From the NCBI RefSeq assembly GCF_947179165.1, contig NC_077242.1:55189097-55253096 (forward strand): 64,000 bases of DNA. The letters are read 5' to 3'. The position numbers and the translations under genes are program-made. Of this stretch, positions 45,992 to 56,879 are shown in pieces. Positions within the stretch are counted from its first letter, which is position 1. The number at the start of each line of letters is the position of its first letter. The notes under the pieces are model-generated. The model saw only the letters and a list, made by a program, of their open reading frames with translations. It made no database searches and was not told the origin of the DNA. The DNA is from Solanum dulcamara. Lineage: Eukaryota > Streptophyta > Magnoliopsida > Solanales > Solanaceae.

Positions 45992-47961
45992 CTAACTACG
46001 TGTATATGATTCCAAAAGTTCTATTTTGATATAACTCATAGTGATATTCAAAAGGTACTTGATACGACTCTTACCTTGATTTTTGAATAATAGCTCATTT
46101 TGTTAACTCCATCGAGTCTCAAACATGATTTAAAGTGCATTTAGTTTCTCACTATTCCACTCGTGGATGCCTCAATGCTTCCTTCACTAAGCTCAGGTCA
46201 GGTTTTATTATCATGCATACTTTTCTGCATTGTTCGTCGTGCCCCGACGTGAGGGGGAAGGTACGCCCTTTACATGGATTTTGTGGAGTTATGATGTGCC
46301 ATGTACACATATGATATGATATGATCTGATATGACCATCTGATATGATATGATTTGTTATGGAGATATTCCCTACTCTAGAGTTATGATGTGCTGTGGCG
46401 CCAGTGATGGGGCAGCGACCACGATTTGTTCACCGAGTCCCGTAATGGGGCCGGATATGGCATATGTTTTTCTGCATACATTATCTATGGTTATGAAAAA
46501 CATTTTGATATTCTGGATATTTTTCTCATGTTTGCACTTTCTGTTCTAGTAATGGCTTTACCTATTACAATCCATGCTTTACATACTCGGTATATTGTCC
46601 GTACTGACCCTCTTTCTTCGGGAGCTGCATTACATGCCTGCAGGTACAGACGTTCGGTTTGCTGATCCGCTCACTTAGGACATCCACCCTGTTGGTTGGC
46701 AGTGCTCCTTTGTCTGAAGCCTTATTTTGGTACTAACTTTTCTATTGTACATTTGTACATATTGGTTAAGGGTACGATGGGGCCTTGTCCCGTCATATGA
46801 CTAGGATCATTCTGTAGAGGTCTATAGACTTGTGATGTGGGTTATGTATATATATTTTGGGCTTTGTGTTTCGTGGTGGCCTTAACGACCATCTTGTGCT
46901 ATATTTGTTCTCATGCACTCTCTAGCGACCCCTTTTGATTTCTACTTTTGTTTATTCTACTAACACGCTAAGTGGGCTAACTACGTGTATATGATTCCAA
47001 AAGTTCTATTTTGATATAACTCATAGTGATATTCAAAAGGTACTTGATACGACTCTTACCTTGATTTTTGAATAATAGCTCATTTTGTTAACTCCATCGA
47101 GTCTCAAACATGATTTAAAGTGCATTTAGTTTCTCACTATTCCACTCGTGGATGCCTCAATGCTTCCTTCACTAAGCTCAGGTCAGGTTTTGTTATTATG
47201 CATACTTTTCTGCATTGTTCGTCGTGCCCCGACGTGAGGGGGAAGGTACGCCCTTTACATGGATTTTGTGGAGTTATGATGTGCCATGTACACATATGAT
47301 ATGATATGATCTGATATGACCATCTGATATGATATGATTTGTTATGGAGATATTCCCTACTCTAGAGTTATGATGTGCTGTGGCGCCAGTGATAGGGCGG
47401 CGACCACGATTTGTTCACCGAGTCCCGTAATGGGGCCGGATATGACATATGTTTTTCTGCATACATTATCTATGGTTATGAAAAACATTTTGATATTCTG
47501 GATATTTTTCTCATGTTTGCACTTTCTGTTCTAGTAATGGCTTTACCTATTACAATCCATGCTTTACATACTCGGTACATTGTTCGTACTGACCCTCTTT
47601 CTTCGGGGGCTGCATTACATGCCTGCAGGTACAGACGTTCGGTTTGCTGATCCGCTCACTTAGGACATCCACCCTGTTGGTTGGCAGTGCTCCTTTGTCT
47701 GAAGCCTTATTTTGGTACTAACTTTTCTGTTGTACATTTGTACATATTGGTTAAGGGTACGATGGGGCCTTGTCCCGTCATATGACTAGGATCATTCTGT
47801 AGAGGTCGATAGACTTGTGATGTGGGTTATGTATATATATTTTGGGCTTTGTGTTTCGTGGTGGCCTTAACGACCATCTTGTGCTATATTTGTTCTCATG
47901 CACTCTCTAGCGACCCCTTTTGATTTCTACTTTTGTTTATTCTACTAACACGCTAAGTGGG
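45992..47961 (+). repeat. Tandem duplication, 2 x 985 bp, inside LTR D
   Basis: Copy 1 is 45992-46976 and copy 2 is 46977-47961. Each begins CTAACTACGTGTATATGATT (the second seam at GTGGGCTAACTACG) and includes the GATATGATATGATCTGATATG run. Only a few single-base differences are visible (for example GGATATGGCATATG versus GGATATGACATATG), so it is young. The paired 66- and 79-codon ORFs inside are repeats of each other and not genes. Confidence 0.93.
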
Positions 47962-48547
47962 CTAAGGGTACGTATGGGTTCCCAACTCGGGCACCAGTCA
48001 CGGCCTACAGAGATGAGTCATGACATGGAAGTTGTCCATTTTAAGTACGAATTAGGAAGCCATTTTTAATATGGTTCTTGGTTCTCTTGATTATTGGGTC
48101 TTTATCCTTCTTGATACAGGGCTCCGATCCTTCTTGATACTTGATCATGTTTAGTGTGACGGCATGACATACATATTGGGTGAAACTTGGTGCTAAATCT
48201 TGTAAATGTGCTTTTATGAATTATTGACACTCAAACTTTTACATATAGAACCTGATACTCGTGATATATTTGTTGGCTTGATTTATTTGTTATGTGTACA
48301 TTTGTGTTGCTCATGACTTGAGAAAATAAATTGGAGAACCTAAAGGCTTCAATCTTGTAGTTTTGCACCACTAACCTTTATGCTTAGTGATAGTTATTTC
48401 TATCATAGGAAATATCCGAGAAGATGCTTGAAGTTGGCCATTGGAGATAAAGTTTTTTGGAGCTTTAAGGGAGATCACATTTTCATATATGCATCTATAT
48501 TTTATAGTATTTTTGGGACATGTATATGATCTATGGGGTGCTTGTAT

Positions 48548-48573
48548 ATATTTATTTATTTATTTATTTATTT
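48548..48573 (+). repeat. (ATTT)n microsatellite
   Basis: About six uninterrupted ATTT units lie in LTR C, just after TGCTTGTATAT. Confidence 0.9.
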
Positions 48574-50805
48574 GTGAGGGTTGATCCAATAATGACATCA
48601 TGAGTTGTAACTTAAAGTTGATTGCTTGTTTTTTTTTATTTTGGGGCATGTAAATTTCCAAGTCTTATGATGTACTAAATTTACCTTTGGAGTTGAAATA
48701 TTTGGATGAAGCATGAATTAGTTAACCTTGGGTACTTATAAGTTGGTAATAGTTTATATCATGAATCGTAGTGATAAGAAATAATACATGGATGTCTCGT
48801 AAGTTATTTTCTTAAATTATTTTAAAAAGTTGCCTCGTCCTAAATTGGAACTTTTATTTAATTTAATTGAGATCAAAGAATTTTAAATTGGCTAAAAACT
48901 TACATCTTTAACTATTTTTAAATGGGCCAAATTTCACTACTAGATTATATAAATATGCCTTACGGGAAGTTCTTTTTTAAATGTCACGAGTTTTGTATAC
49001 ATTTTTTTAAGTAGTAGCATCCTCCCTGGAGGATCTCTACAAAAATGACCTTGGATGGAAATTTCAGCTACGCCGTTGAGTCTAGAACATCAAATTTGGT
49101 GGGGTATCCTAATCCGTTTATGTGCACGGGATTCCGAATAAATCCCGAGCACCCCAATGGGGCTTTTTCAAAGCTCAAGTTTGAGCTGGTACTGGCACCT
49201 TGAGCTGGTGCAGCACCTACTGGTGCCAGCACCATTGTCATGATCGCGAAGACCTGTTGCCTAGACTTTCGCATTCACGAGGCTGGTGGTCTCGATCGCG
49301 ATATATTAGCTCAGTGAACTTCGCGATCGTGAGGCCAAAGGTCGCAATCATGATTCATTATCTCGTCTGGTATTTTCATATAAGACTAGACGCTAGCCAG
49401 CCCGACCCCCATATTCATTCTTGGATTTTGGGCGCTAGAGAACTCTGACTGGCGATTCTAAGTGTGTTGGGTTTGTGGGAGTCGTGTCTACATGTTGGTA
49501 GGTTCGAGGAGGCGTGAAGATCATCGGTTTGAGGTAATTTCTTGCCCAAAGGGGCTGCCCTAGCTTAACTTTAAGCTTTAATGATGGAATTTATTGTTGG
49601 GCTGATTTCTCTCATTTTGAGCATCGATTTGTGCCCCATTTTGGGGTACAAGTTCAACAATATGTTTAGAACACTTTTACAGAGTCATTTTCGGGATTTC
49701 CATTGCGGATCCCACCATTCTATTTTAGACCCAATTTTGGGTTCATCTCCGAAAAATATAATTTTTGTTTCAAAACATTCGTATTGATGAGGTAATTAAT
49801 ATTTTGATAGCGTGGAGGCATTTGGATTCATTTTTAGAGAGAAAAGCTATCGGAAAATAGACTTGGAGCACGCATGCTCGGCTTCGAGGTAGGCTACGGT
49901 CTCCTTTCTTTTGATTGAGCTTTATGAGGTATTGTTTAGTATAAATTACATGTGGTTTGGATTGTATATGGCAGGTTAGGTTTGATTCCTAAATTCTTGG
50001 TTATTTGTCCTTGTTAGAGCCTTAGGCTAGGTTGCCCTTATGAGACTTCCAGTCTAGTTAGTAAGATTAATGATTATGCCTTAGTTTGGCCCTAGGTTAG
50101 CCTATTTAGGTGGCTTGTTCAATGTTTATAGTGATTGGTGGATTTGCACCTTAGGATTAATTTTGGGATGAGACTTAGTTGATGTAGTCGTTGCTGGACA
50201 GAATTTATGAGGCTTAGTATCCTTCCCTATTGTAGCACGTTTCTTGAAGCCTTGGTGTAGTGATTTCTACCCGGTTAGGCTTGTGACCTATTGTTGAATC
50301 TCATTTCTGGATTTAGAGCTAGAATTTCCTATGCTTTCTTGTTGCCATTTGGCGGGGCTAGCTGTGCTTGTATTCTCGGGGTGTATTCCCAGTTGGATCT
50401 GGAGATTTGATTGACTAGATGAACGCCTATTTCCCTCATTTCCTCCTCTTTGTTACCAAGTTAGGGTTGAGTTCCCTTTTGGGCTTTGTGGTTGAGTTAG
50501 AGGAGTATAGTTGAGCCATAGGCCTTTGTTAGAGGTCGGTTGTATGTGCAAGTCCTATTTCTATGCTTTAGAGAGTAAGGTACTTGTGGAGTCATTATTG
50601 TATGTAATTGTGTGTGTTGTTTGAGTACTGGTGATGGCATGCATTGCATTGAATCATTATTTTCTCATGGATGTAGTTGACCCTGGTGCACGCATTGGTT
50701 CTTGGCATTGATTTGAGAAAGCTGGGTTGTAACCCAAATCATTTTATATTGATTTTTGAATAGGGTTGTACTACCTTTACTACTACTATTTTTAGTGGAC
50801 TAGAA

Positions 50806-50945
50806 ACATCAATGATGCGCTTATTTTATGACATTGATTCGAGGCATCGAGGATGCACTCATTTTATTATATTAATTCACGGTATCAAGGATGCGCTCAT
50901 TTTATGATATTGATTTGAAGCATCGAGGATGCGTTCATTTTACAG
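50806..50945 (+). repeat. Tandem repeat, about 4 x 43 bp, in LTR B
   Basis: Units of the type GATGCGCTCATTTTATGATATTGATT + (C/T)GA(G/A)GCATCGAG recur four times with substitutions. Confidence 0.75.
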
Positions 50946-52443
50946 ATTGAGATAAGATATGGATCGGGACTAGATAGGTATATAGGGGTATTTCCGAGCC
51001 TCTCATGGCGATCCCATAGAGGTGCATGAGTCTTACTTCCTGGCCAGGACTAGAAGTAGGTGTATATATCTTGGTATGAGGCACTTGGCACAGACAGTAC
51101 TACTGGTTTTACTGCATTACTCTCATTCATATATGCATTATCTATCACTAGCATGGTTGTTTGTAACTGTCGGTAGTATGGAATGTCGTGCGAGTTTACC
51201 TGTTTTTGAGTGAACTTTCTGGGCACACAAGGGCTCGGGAGGTATTGTCTTACTATTTGCGAACTTGTGGTGGTATAAAGGGTGGTCTCTTGTTTGAAGG
51301 TTGTTATTGTCCTTGTTCTTATTTATCTAACTTTTTATGCAGGAATTTAGTTGATACGGTCCTTTGGGCCTTTATGTGATATCTGTGTTTACTTCGGTTA
51401 ATAGGTTGTCACTTAATGGTTCCCCTTTTCATAGAGTGTCATCGTGTTAGGTCTTGGGTTGGCGCCACCAGGTACGTCTTTGGTTTCCTTGTTTGTTTCC
51501 TCTCTCTCTCTTTTTCTTTATCTGATGCTTATTATTGCAGGCTTCTGCATTATTCTTGTTAGTTACTTGTGATATATACTCCTTTCTTACATATTTTGTG
51601 TTCTTACTTTATCTTTGGAACTCAGTCGGCTGATGCCTACTGAGTGCCACATATTGGTACTCATACTACACTTTTGCTCCCTGCAGATCATAGTATGGGT
51701 TTTCACTACTGACCTGGATATCGTACGGAGCAGCTCTTGGATTTTGGAGACTTAGGTGACCTCTTGGCGTTCGGAGTTGTCTATCTCCTTCTACTTTAGC
51801 TTGGACTATTCTTTGTTTAGTATTCAGAGACAGACTATATTATTATTACTATTATTGTATATGTATAAACCTTTTACTTCCTTATTTGGTCTAGTGGCTC
51901 GACTACGGACTGATACCAGGTCATAGGGGTCATCTTTTTGTATTGTTATTATTCTTCTTCTTTCCTTATCATTGTTATTATTATTATTCAATTCTTTTCC
52001 TGCCGCTTGTGATGTTCCGTTGCCTCTGGTTCCGAACAGTGGGTTTAGGCTTACCTACTGGTGGATTGATTGTAGGTGCCATCATGACTTGAGAAATCGG
52101 ATCGTGACAAATAAGATGAAGGTTTTGTTTTTAAATACATATGATACCATCATAAGAATGGGCACACAAAAATATTTAAGCTAGGTAAGATAAAAATCTT
52201 ATTTTTAAGAATGAATAACTAAAGCTTGCAAAAAAATATAAAAAGAACTAAATAAAGTGAAGGGTATTTTTGTAAACAAACAACTTGTTGTTAAAATTTA
52301 TGTAGTGCATATTATTTTGAATACAACAAACCAAATAATCAATAAGAAATAATCTCATCATAACTTATCCCATCATAACTAATCCTAGCATAACTTATCA
52401 TATCATAATTAATCCCATCATAACTTGTATTTAAACAGTCGTT

Positions 52444-52888
52444 TGGTGTGATTGATAAGAAGAGTTAATCATGGGATAATTTTTAAGTGTCCTTTAATCT
52501 CTTGTTTGGTTGCAAAGGATGAGATAACTTATCCCAAGATTAACAATTAGTAATGAGATAAGTTATCCCTCTTTGAGGGTGGAATAGTAATCTCAAGATA
52601 ACTTAACATGGGATAAAGTATGTAAAATAACAAAAACACTGCTCCTTAAACTCTCTTTTATACACCACTTTTTACATTATTGTATATTAACATAATTTTT
52701 AACAACATTTACAACCTTAATTAATCATTGCTTTTATGATAATATATTTTTCTATTACAATTTTATATTTTATAAATACAATTTCTATTTATGAATATAT
52801 TATAAGTTGAGTTTATTTGTCTAATTCTTATATTTATGTATATTTTGATTTCTCTTAAAATATTCACTTCACTACTAAATTACCTATT
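52444..52888. mobile_element. Second copy of the 41355 MITE family, cut at the virus junction
   Basis: It starts near CGTTTGGTGTGATTGATAAG, contains TTAACAATTAGTAATGAGAT, AATAACAAAAACACTGCTCC and ACTACTAAATTACCTATTTT in the same order as the copy at 41355-41760, and stops abruptly at the pararetrovirus boundary. Confidence 0.55.
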
Positions 52889-53580
52889 TTTAATCAAATT
52901 GAATAGAAATTTTTCCATCAGGATTTTGAGTTATGTGAGAATATTCACTATTGGTCAAATTATTAGTAACCTGATTGGGTGCTATAACTGTTTCTAAAGT
53001 CCATGTAGTTGGGAAATTAATTTCTTCCCATCTAATAGGTCTTCTAGTAGTAACCTTTGATTTTGTGAAATTAGTTTCGACTAATATAGTCTGATTAGAT
53101 GTATCATATAATTTATATCGTGAATTTAAGGTAGATAATAATTTGAAATAGATTCTATAAGATAAACATATTAACTCAGAACCTGGAACATAGTTATAAC
53201 CATGTGTCTTAACATTTAATGTTAAAGCATCAAGAATATTAACATCTGATAAAGATAATTGAATATTGGGTTGTGTATTAAAATAAACTGGACCATATGC
53301 TACAGTTGATTCAATAGAACCCATTAACGATTGTCTAAAATTTAGATTTCTAGCATCTCTTAGTGCAGCTAGAAAGGTTTCTGGTAACCCTTTAAGAGTT
53401 AATGGTTTAAAAGCAATTTGAACCATGCCTATATGCATGAAATTAAATTTAGATCTATAGGATTCTATATCTCGTTTATTTAATAAACAAATTGTTTGCT
53501 CATCAGAATTAAGAGCTAAAGATTGTTCAGTAGTTTTTATTAATTGCTTGTTTGAAAATTTATCAAACCATCCATAGTCA
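52889..53580 (-). pseudogene. Endogenous pararetrovirus: movement-protein fragment
   Basis: Minus-strand open frame of about 230 codons. The motif MHIGMVQIAFKPLTLKGL and the following LRDAR/NFRQSLMGSIES lie in the central part, typical of the caulimovirid movement protein (30K superfamily), which tubulates plasmodesmata. It most resembles Solendovirus/Petuvirus-like endogenous copies known from nightshades. It has no start codon at its upstream edge: a stop sits at the junction near 53590, where the next block is inverted. The fragment ends at 52890 near the MITE border. Considered dead by context. Confidence 0.75.
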
Positions 53581-53838
53581 TATATGGTTTTTCAAAATTT
53601 TATTGAAAATGATGTCGCAAAAATTAGCATAAAGGAAATCAATAATTTGATTGCTCAAAATAATTATTTGAGTCTTTATGTCAAAGTCATTGGTGAACAC
53701 ATTAGTTCTCTTGATACCAAACTTGAGCAATTAATCTCTCTAGTAAAGGTATTAAATAAAAACCAATCTTCTAATATAGCCTCCACTTCGGAGAATAAGG
53801 TCATTCTTCAGACCCCTACCCATATCCAACGTCCAAAA
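53581..53838 (+). pseudogene. Endogenous pararetrovirus: inverted coiled-coil fragment
   Basis: A plus-strand frame reads through Lys/Ile/Glu-rich sequence (KISIKEINNLIAQNNYLSL, then EHISSLDTKLEQLISLV), predicted coiled coil, as found in the viral polyprotein downstream of the movement domain. It is opposite in sense to every other virus block here. The last codons of the open frame (to 53859) are antisense to the neighbouring RT block, so the breakpoint lies near 53838. Confidence 0.65.
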
Positions 53839-55670
53839 TATCATCAATATAAACAATGATAAAATCCAAATAGGGATTAAAAATATCATTCATTATTTTT
53901 TAGAATTCGGATGGGGCATTTTTTAACCCAAACGGCATTACATTCCATTCATATTGTCCAAAGGGAACGTTAAAAGCAGCTCTATAAGTATGCTTTTTAA
54001 AAATATGTATTTGCCAATATCCTGATTTTAAATCAAATTTTGAAAAAATATTAGCATCATATAATCTAGATAATAAATCTCTTTTGTTTGGAATAGGATA
54101 TCTAATCCATTTTAAATATTTATTTAATGGTTTGTAATTTATTACTAACCTGGGCATACCTCGTTCTTTTTCTGCAGCATTATTAACATAAAAGGCAGTA
54201 CAGGACCATGGTGATTTCGAGGGTTTAATCAGACCCTTTTGTTGGAGATTATCAATTTCCTTTTTGCAAAATTCCACTAACTCACTATTCATTTGACAGG
54301 GACGAGATTTAGTAGGAATATTATTTTCACTGAAATTTTTTTCATATGGAAGAGTGACAATATGCTTTTTTCTATTCCAAAAAGCACTAGGATGATCAGC
54401 ACAAACATCAATTGCTAGTTGTTTAGAAATTATTTTAATTTTTTCTTGTACTTTGGTGGATTTTAATGTATCCAGAATATTTAAACTATAAATTTCCAGC
54501 TGTAAAGAATTTATATGCTTTTATTTCATATCAATTAAAGCATTAATATCTCTAGTTACCGGTTCGATTATAAATGAAAAGGAAATATCCTTATTTTTAT
54601 AACTAGCTGTGAATCCTTTAGAGTCTACTTTAGAAAAAGGATATATTGTGTTAATAAAAGGGGTTCCAAGTATAATTGGAGGATGCATATGATCTTTAAC
54701 TAATAAGAAGAAATGAGGAATACAGACTTTATTCTGACAGATATATGTGTTGGATAATTTATATTTTATATTTAAAGAATGACCGGATGCAGATTTAACC
54801 GCATGAGTTGTTTTTTCAAAATATCGAGAAGGAATTAATCCTTCTTGAATACAACTAACATCTGCTCCGCTATCAATCATAGTTGTGTTAGTAATAATGA
54901 ACTCATTATTAATTAATATGGTGCATTTAATATACCATCTATGTGCAGTTACAATCTGTAACATTTCTAAAAATGAATCAGGTTTAGGAGTTTCAGTAAT
55001 TTCTTCTATGTCTTCTTCGTTATTAAGAATACCTTTTCCTTTAGTAGAAGGTGGTGATTCTGTATGATCTAGGTTTTCTAATTGGGAAATCCGATGATCA
55101 TGAACAAGCTGGCTTTGTTTAAGAAATTTAATTTCTTGTTTAAGTTTTTCTACTTCAAATTTTAAATCATCTAAAGAGGTATCTCTTATAGTAGTATTGG
55201 TCTTGGTATCAAGGCGAGCTAACACTTCAGTTAACGAGTATGGTTTTGAATCAATATTAATTTTTGATTTAATTTTATTAGACTGGGAGCTAGTTGCTGA
55301 AGCTAATTTTATAATTTTACTGCTAGTTTCTTCATCTGAGATTTCTTTCAGAAGTTCAATCACATTATCAGAAGTGATAGTATGCATATTTAAATCTTGA
55401 AATTGAGACTGTAGTTTATAAAACTCATCTGTTTTACAAGAACAATTATTATCTGTGCAATTTATGCCGCATTTAGGAGAAGCTTCATTCTCGTTATCAG
55501 AAAAATCAATGAGAGCAATTTCACTTTCTGATTCGTCAGCACTTGATTCGGTTTCAGAGTAATAATCAGATTCTGATCCCGAAGTGTATAATAAACCATA
55601 AACTTTATCATGAATAAAGGGGAGTGATAACTCCTTACCAGACTTCTTATCTAGAGAATACTTAACAAAT
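53838..55670 (-). pseudogene. Endogenous pararetrovirus: acidic/Cys region, protease and RT palm
   Basis: Reading from 55670 down: a Ser/Glu/Asp-rich acidic stretch with clustered Cys (KCGINCTDNNCSC near 55440-55480) and a Lys/Glu-rich helix at about 55100-55200. The aspartic protease active site IDSGADVSC is near 54855-54880. RT palm motifs follow (PRLVINYKPLN near 54130-54162; FDLKSGYWQI near 54010-54040; the YIDD box near 53850). In-frame stops at 54521-54523 (between protease and RT) and 53900-53902 (before YIDD) break it. The block ends just after YIDD; the thumb lies elsewhere. Confidence 0.8.
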
Positions 55671-56137
55671 TAACCATGCATTATTTCGCAGCTTTCTTTG
55701 AAGAAAAAATCCTTATAACAATCTTTTTCAATAATTTTTGGCCAAGCTGGGTTAGCCAGTGTTAAACAAGGTAAGGATTTTACCCGTTGTTTAACTGATC
55801 GAACAAGTTCTGTTAGACTATCAGTCTTAGGAAGTTTGTGATTCTTTTTTAACCTTTCATATAAAGGTGATAAATCTTTAGATAGATTTTTGTAAAATGG
55901 AGAAATATAATTTAAACTTCTCAAAAATCTTTGGAGCATAGTTCTATCCGTGATTATATCGGGGAATTTTGAAGCAAAATCTATTGATCATTGAATAGGA
56001 GTAATTTTTCCTTGACAAATATTATGTCCAAGAAACTAATTTCTGTTTGAAATAGACTCATTTTAGGTTTAGATATAACTAACCCATTTTGAGTTACAAT
56101 TTTTTTGAATATATCAAGATGTTTAATATGTTCTCTT
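55671..56137 (-). pseudogene. Endogenous pararetrovirus: RT thumb and connection, displaced
   Basis: Minus-strand frames match the part of caulimovirid pol that normally follows the YxDD box: KIVTQNGLVISKPKMSLFQ near 56060-56110 and LQRFLRSLNYISPFYKNLSK near 55880-55937. A frameshift near 56030, a stop at 55981-55983 and another at 55670 disrupt it. It lies upstream of the palm block, the reverse of functional order. Confidence 0.72.
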
Positions 56138-56866
56138 TCTGATAATGCGGTTGGGGGTCCTTCGGACTGGGCATCGGTGATATCATCACTTGCTTCACTT
56201 TTCATGGAAGTGTCCGATTTGTCATATTGTGTTAAAGTTTGAAGTAAATTTCTTTTTACTTCTTCTAAGTAATCATTGATTAGTTCAGTCTTAGCACCTT
56301 GCTGAACTGAAATTCTTCGAGCAATATGCTTGACTGAGTTGTCAGCCACCAAATTCTTTTATGGATGCTCAGTATATTCTTGAAGTTTTGCTTTGATAGA
56401 ATCAATAAGCTCTTGCCCATAAGGTTGTTTGGTTTTGGGATCATTTCTTGTTAGTTTATCCCAGAAATTGTTATAATACACACGGTAAAGACATGGTATT
56501 TTTTCGTCTGGGGTATATCCCAATTTTGGAAGCCATTTATGGATCCATGGTATCGAAAATTCAATAAAGAAATACATCTGATCAATTTTATCCAGATTGC
56601 TTACATGATCAACTAAGTATAATTCTGTTAAAAATGGAGAAATGTTTGTCCATTCTTTATAGAAGTTACGATAGTTATGTGGTAAAATCTTTACCGTGAG
56701 ACCGTGGAATGTCCACCATCTAATGAACCAATTTGGAATTGTTCCTTCAAAAATCTTTGAACAAACCTTTATGAACCAGGTGTGTTTATGTTTATCATTG
56801 TTGTAATAAAAAACTTTGTAAAAAGCTTGGATATAATCCAATAAGTAAGATTGATGTTCATGTTAT
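56137..56866 (-). pseudogene. Endogenous pararetrovirus: polyprotein segment of uncertain role
   Basis: A minus-strand frame with a Trp/Tyr-rich part (CSKIFEGTIPNWFIRWWTFH near 56700-56760) leads to a Lys/Glu-rich tail with SEASDDITDAQSEGP near 56150-56200. It probably comes from the polyprotein between the movement and coat regions, but I am unsure. One in-frame stop (56359-56361) and a direct join into RT thumb sequence at about 56137 show rearrangement. Confidence 0.55.
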
Positions 56867-56879
56867 TAACCAAAACCTG

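Larger units (their letters stand above)
44061..48025 (+). mobile_element. Solo LTR D, inserted in C, with internal duplication
   Basis: It starts TGTTACACCCCG and ends GAGTCATGACA. A perfect 5-bp duplication TGGAA flanks it (44056-44060 and 48026-48030). Its 3965 bp include a TATA-like CTATATATATATACAT near 44756 and the 985-bp tandem duplication. No protein-coding capacity. Confidence 0.85.
42439..49041 (+). mobile_element. Solo LTR C, inserted in B
   Basis: It starts TGTAACGCCCC and ends GGATCTCTACA, flanked by AAAAC (42434-42438) and AAAAT (49042-49046), a 5-bp duplication with one difference. Host sequence on either side joins smoothly (CACTTTTTGTC to TGACCTTGG). Its own parts are 42439-44060 and 48031-49041, about 2.6 kb. 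Confidence 0.7.
41922..52109 (+). mobile_element. Solo LTR B (Ty3/gypsy-type), outermost of three nested LTRs
   Basis: It starts TGTAATGATCC and ends GGATCGTGACA. A perfect 5-bp duplication AATAA flanks it (41917-41921 and 52110-52114). Its own sequence is 41922-42438 plus 49042-52109 (about 3.6 kb); the rest is inserted LTR C. There is no gag-pol. The terminal motifs fit Tekay/Del chromovirus LTRs; the family name is inferred. Confidence 0.82.
41355..52443. mobile_element. MITE-like AT-rich element split by a nested LTR stack
   Basis: The left part (41355-41921) and the right part (52115-52443) read as one sequence once 41922-52114 is removed. The left part shares ACAATTAATACAGAGATAAG, CAAAAATATTCTTTTAAACC and CTACTAAATTACATATTTTT with the second copy at 52444-52888, so this is a repeat family. 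Multiple ATAACTTATCCCATCATAAC words mark the right end. Confidence 0.55.

Noticed and set aside
46349..47650. Paired 66- and 79-codon ORFs
   Set aside because: They are the same frames repeated by the 985-bp duplication inside a non-coding LTR.
49068..49448. Opposed ORFs of 68 and 82 codons
   Set aside because: They lie in LTR B and match no protein family I recognise.
41922..52109. Interpretation as a full-length LTR retrotransposon with LTRs at both ends
   Set aside because: No gag, protease, integrase or RT motif was found between the ends, and the ends of B, C and D each pair with their own target duplications.
52889..56866. Interpretation as an intact or inducible virus
   Set aside because: The coat and RNase H regions are largely missing, RT is split and out of order, one block is inverted and several in-frame stops exist.
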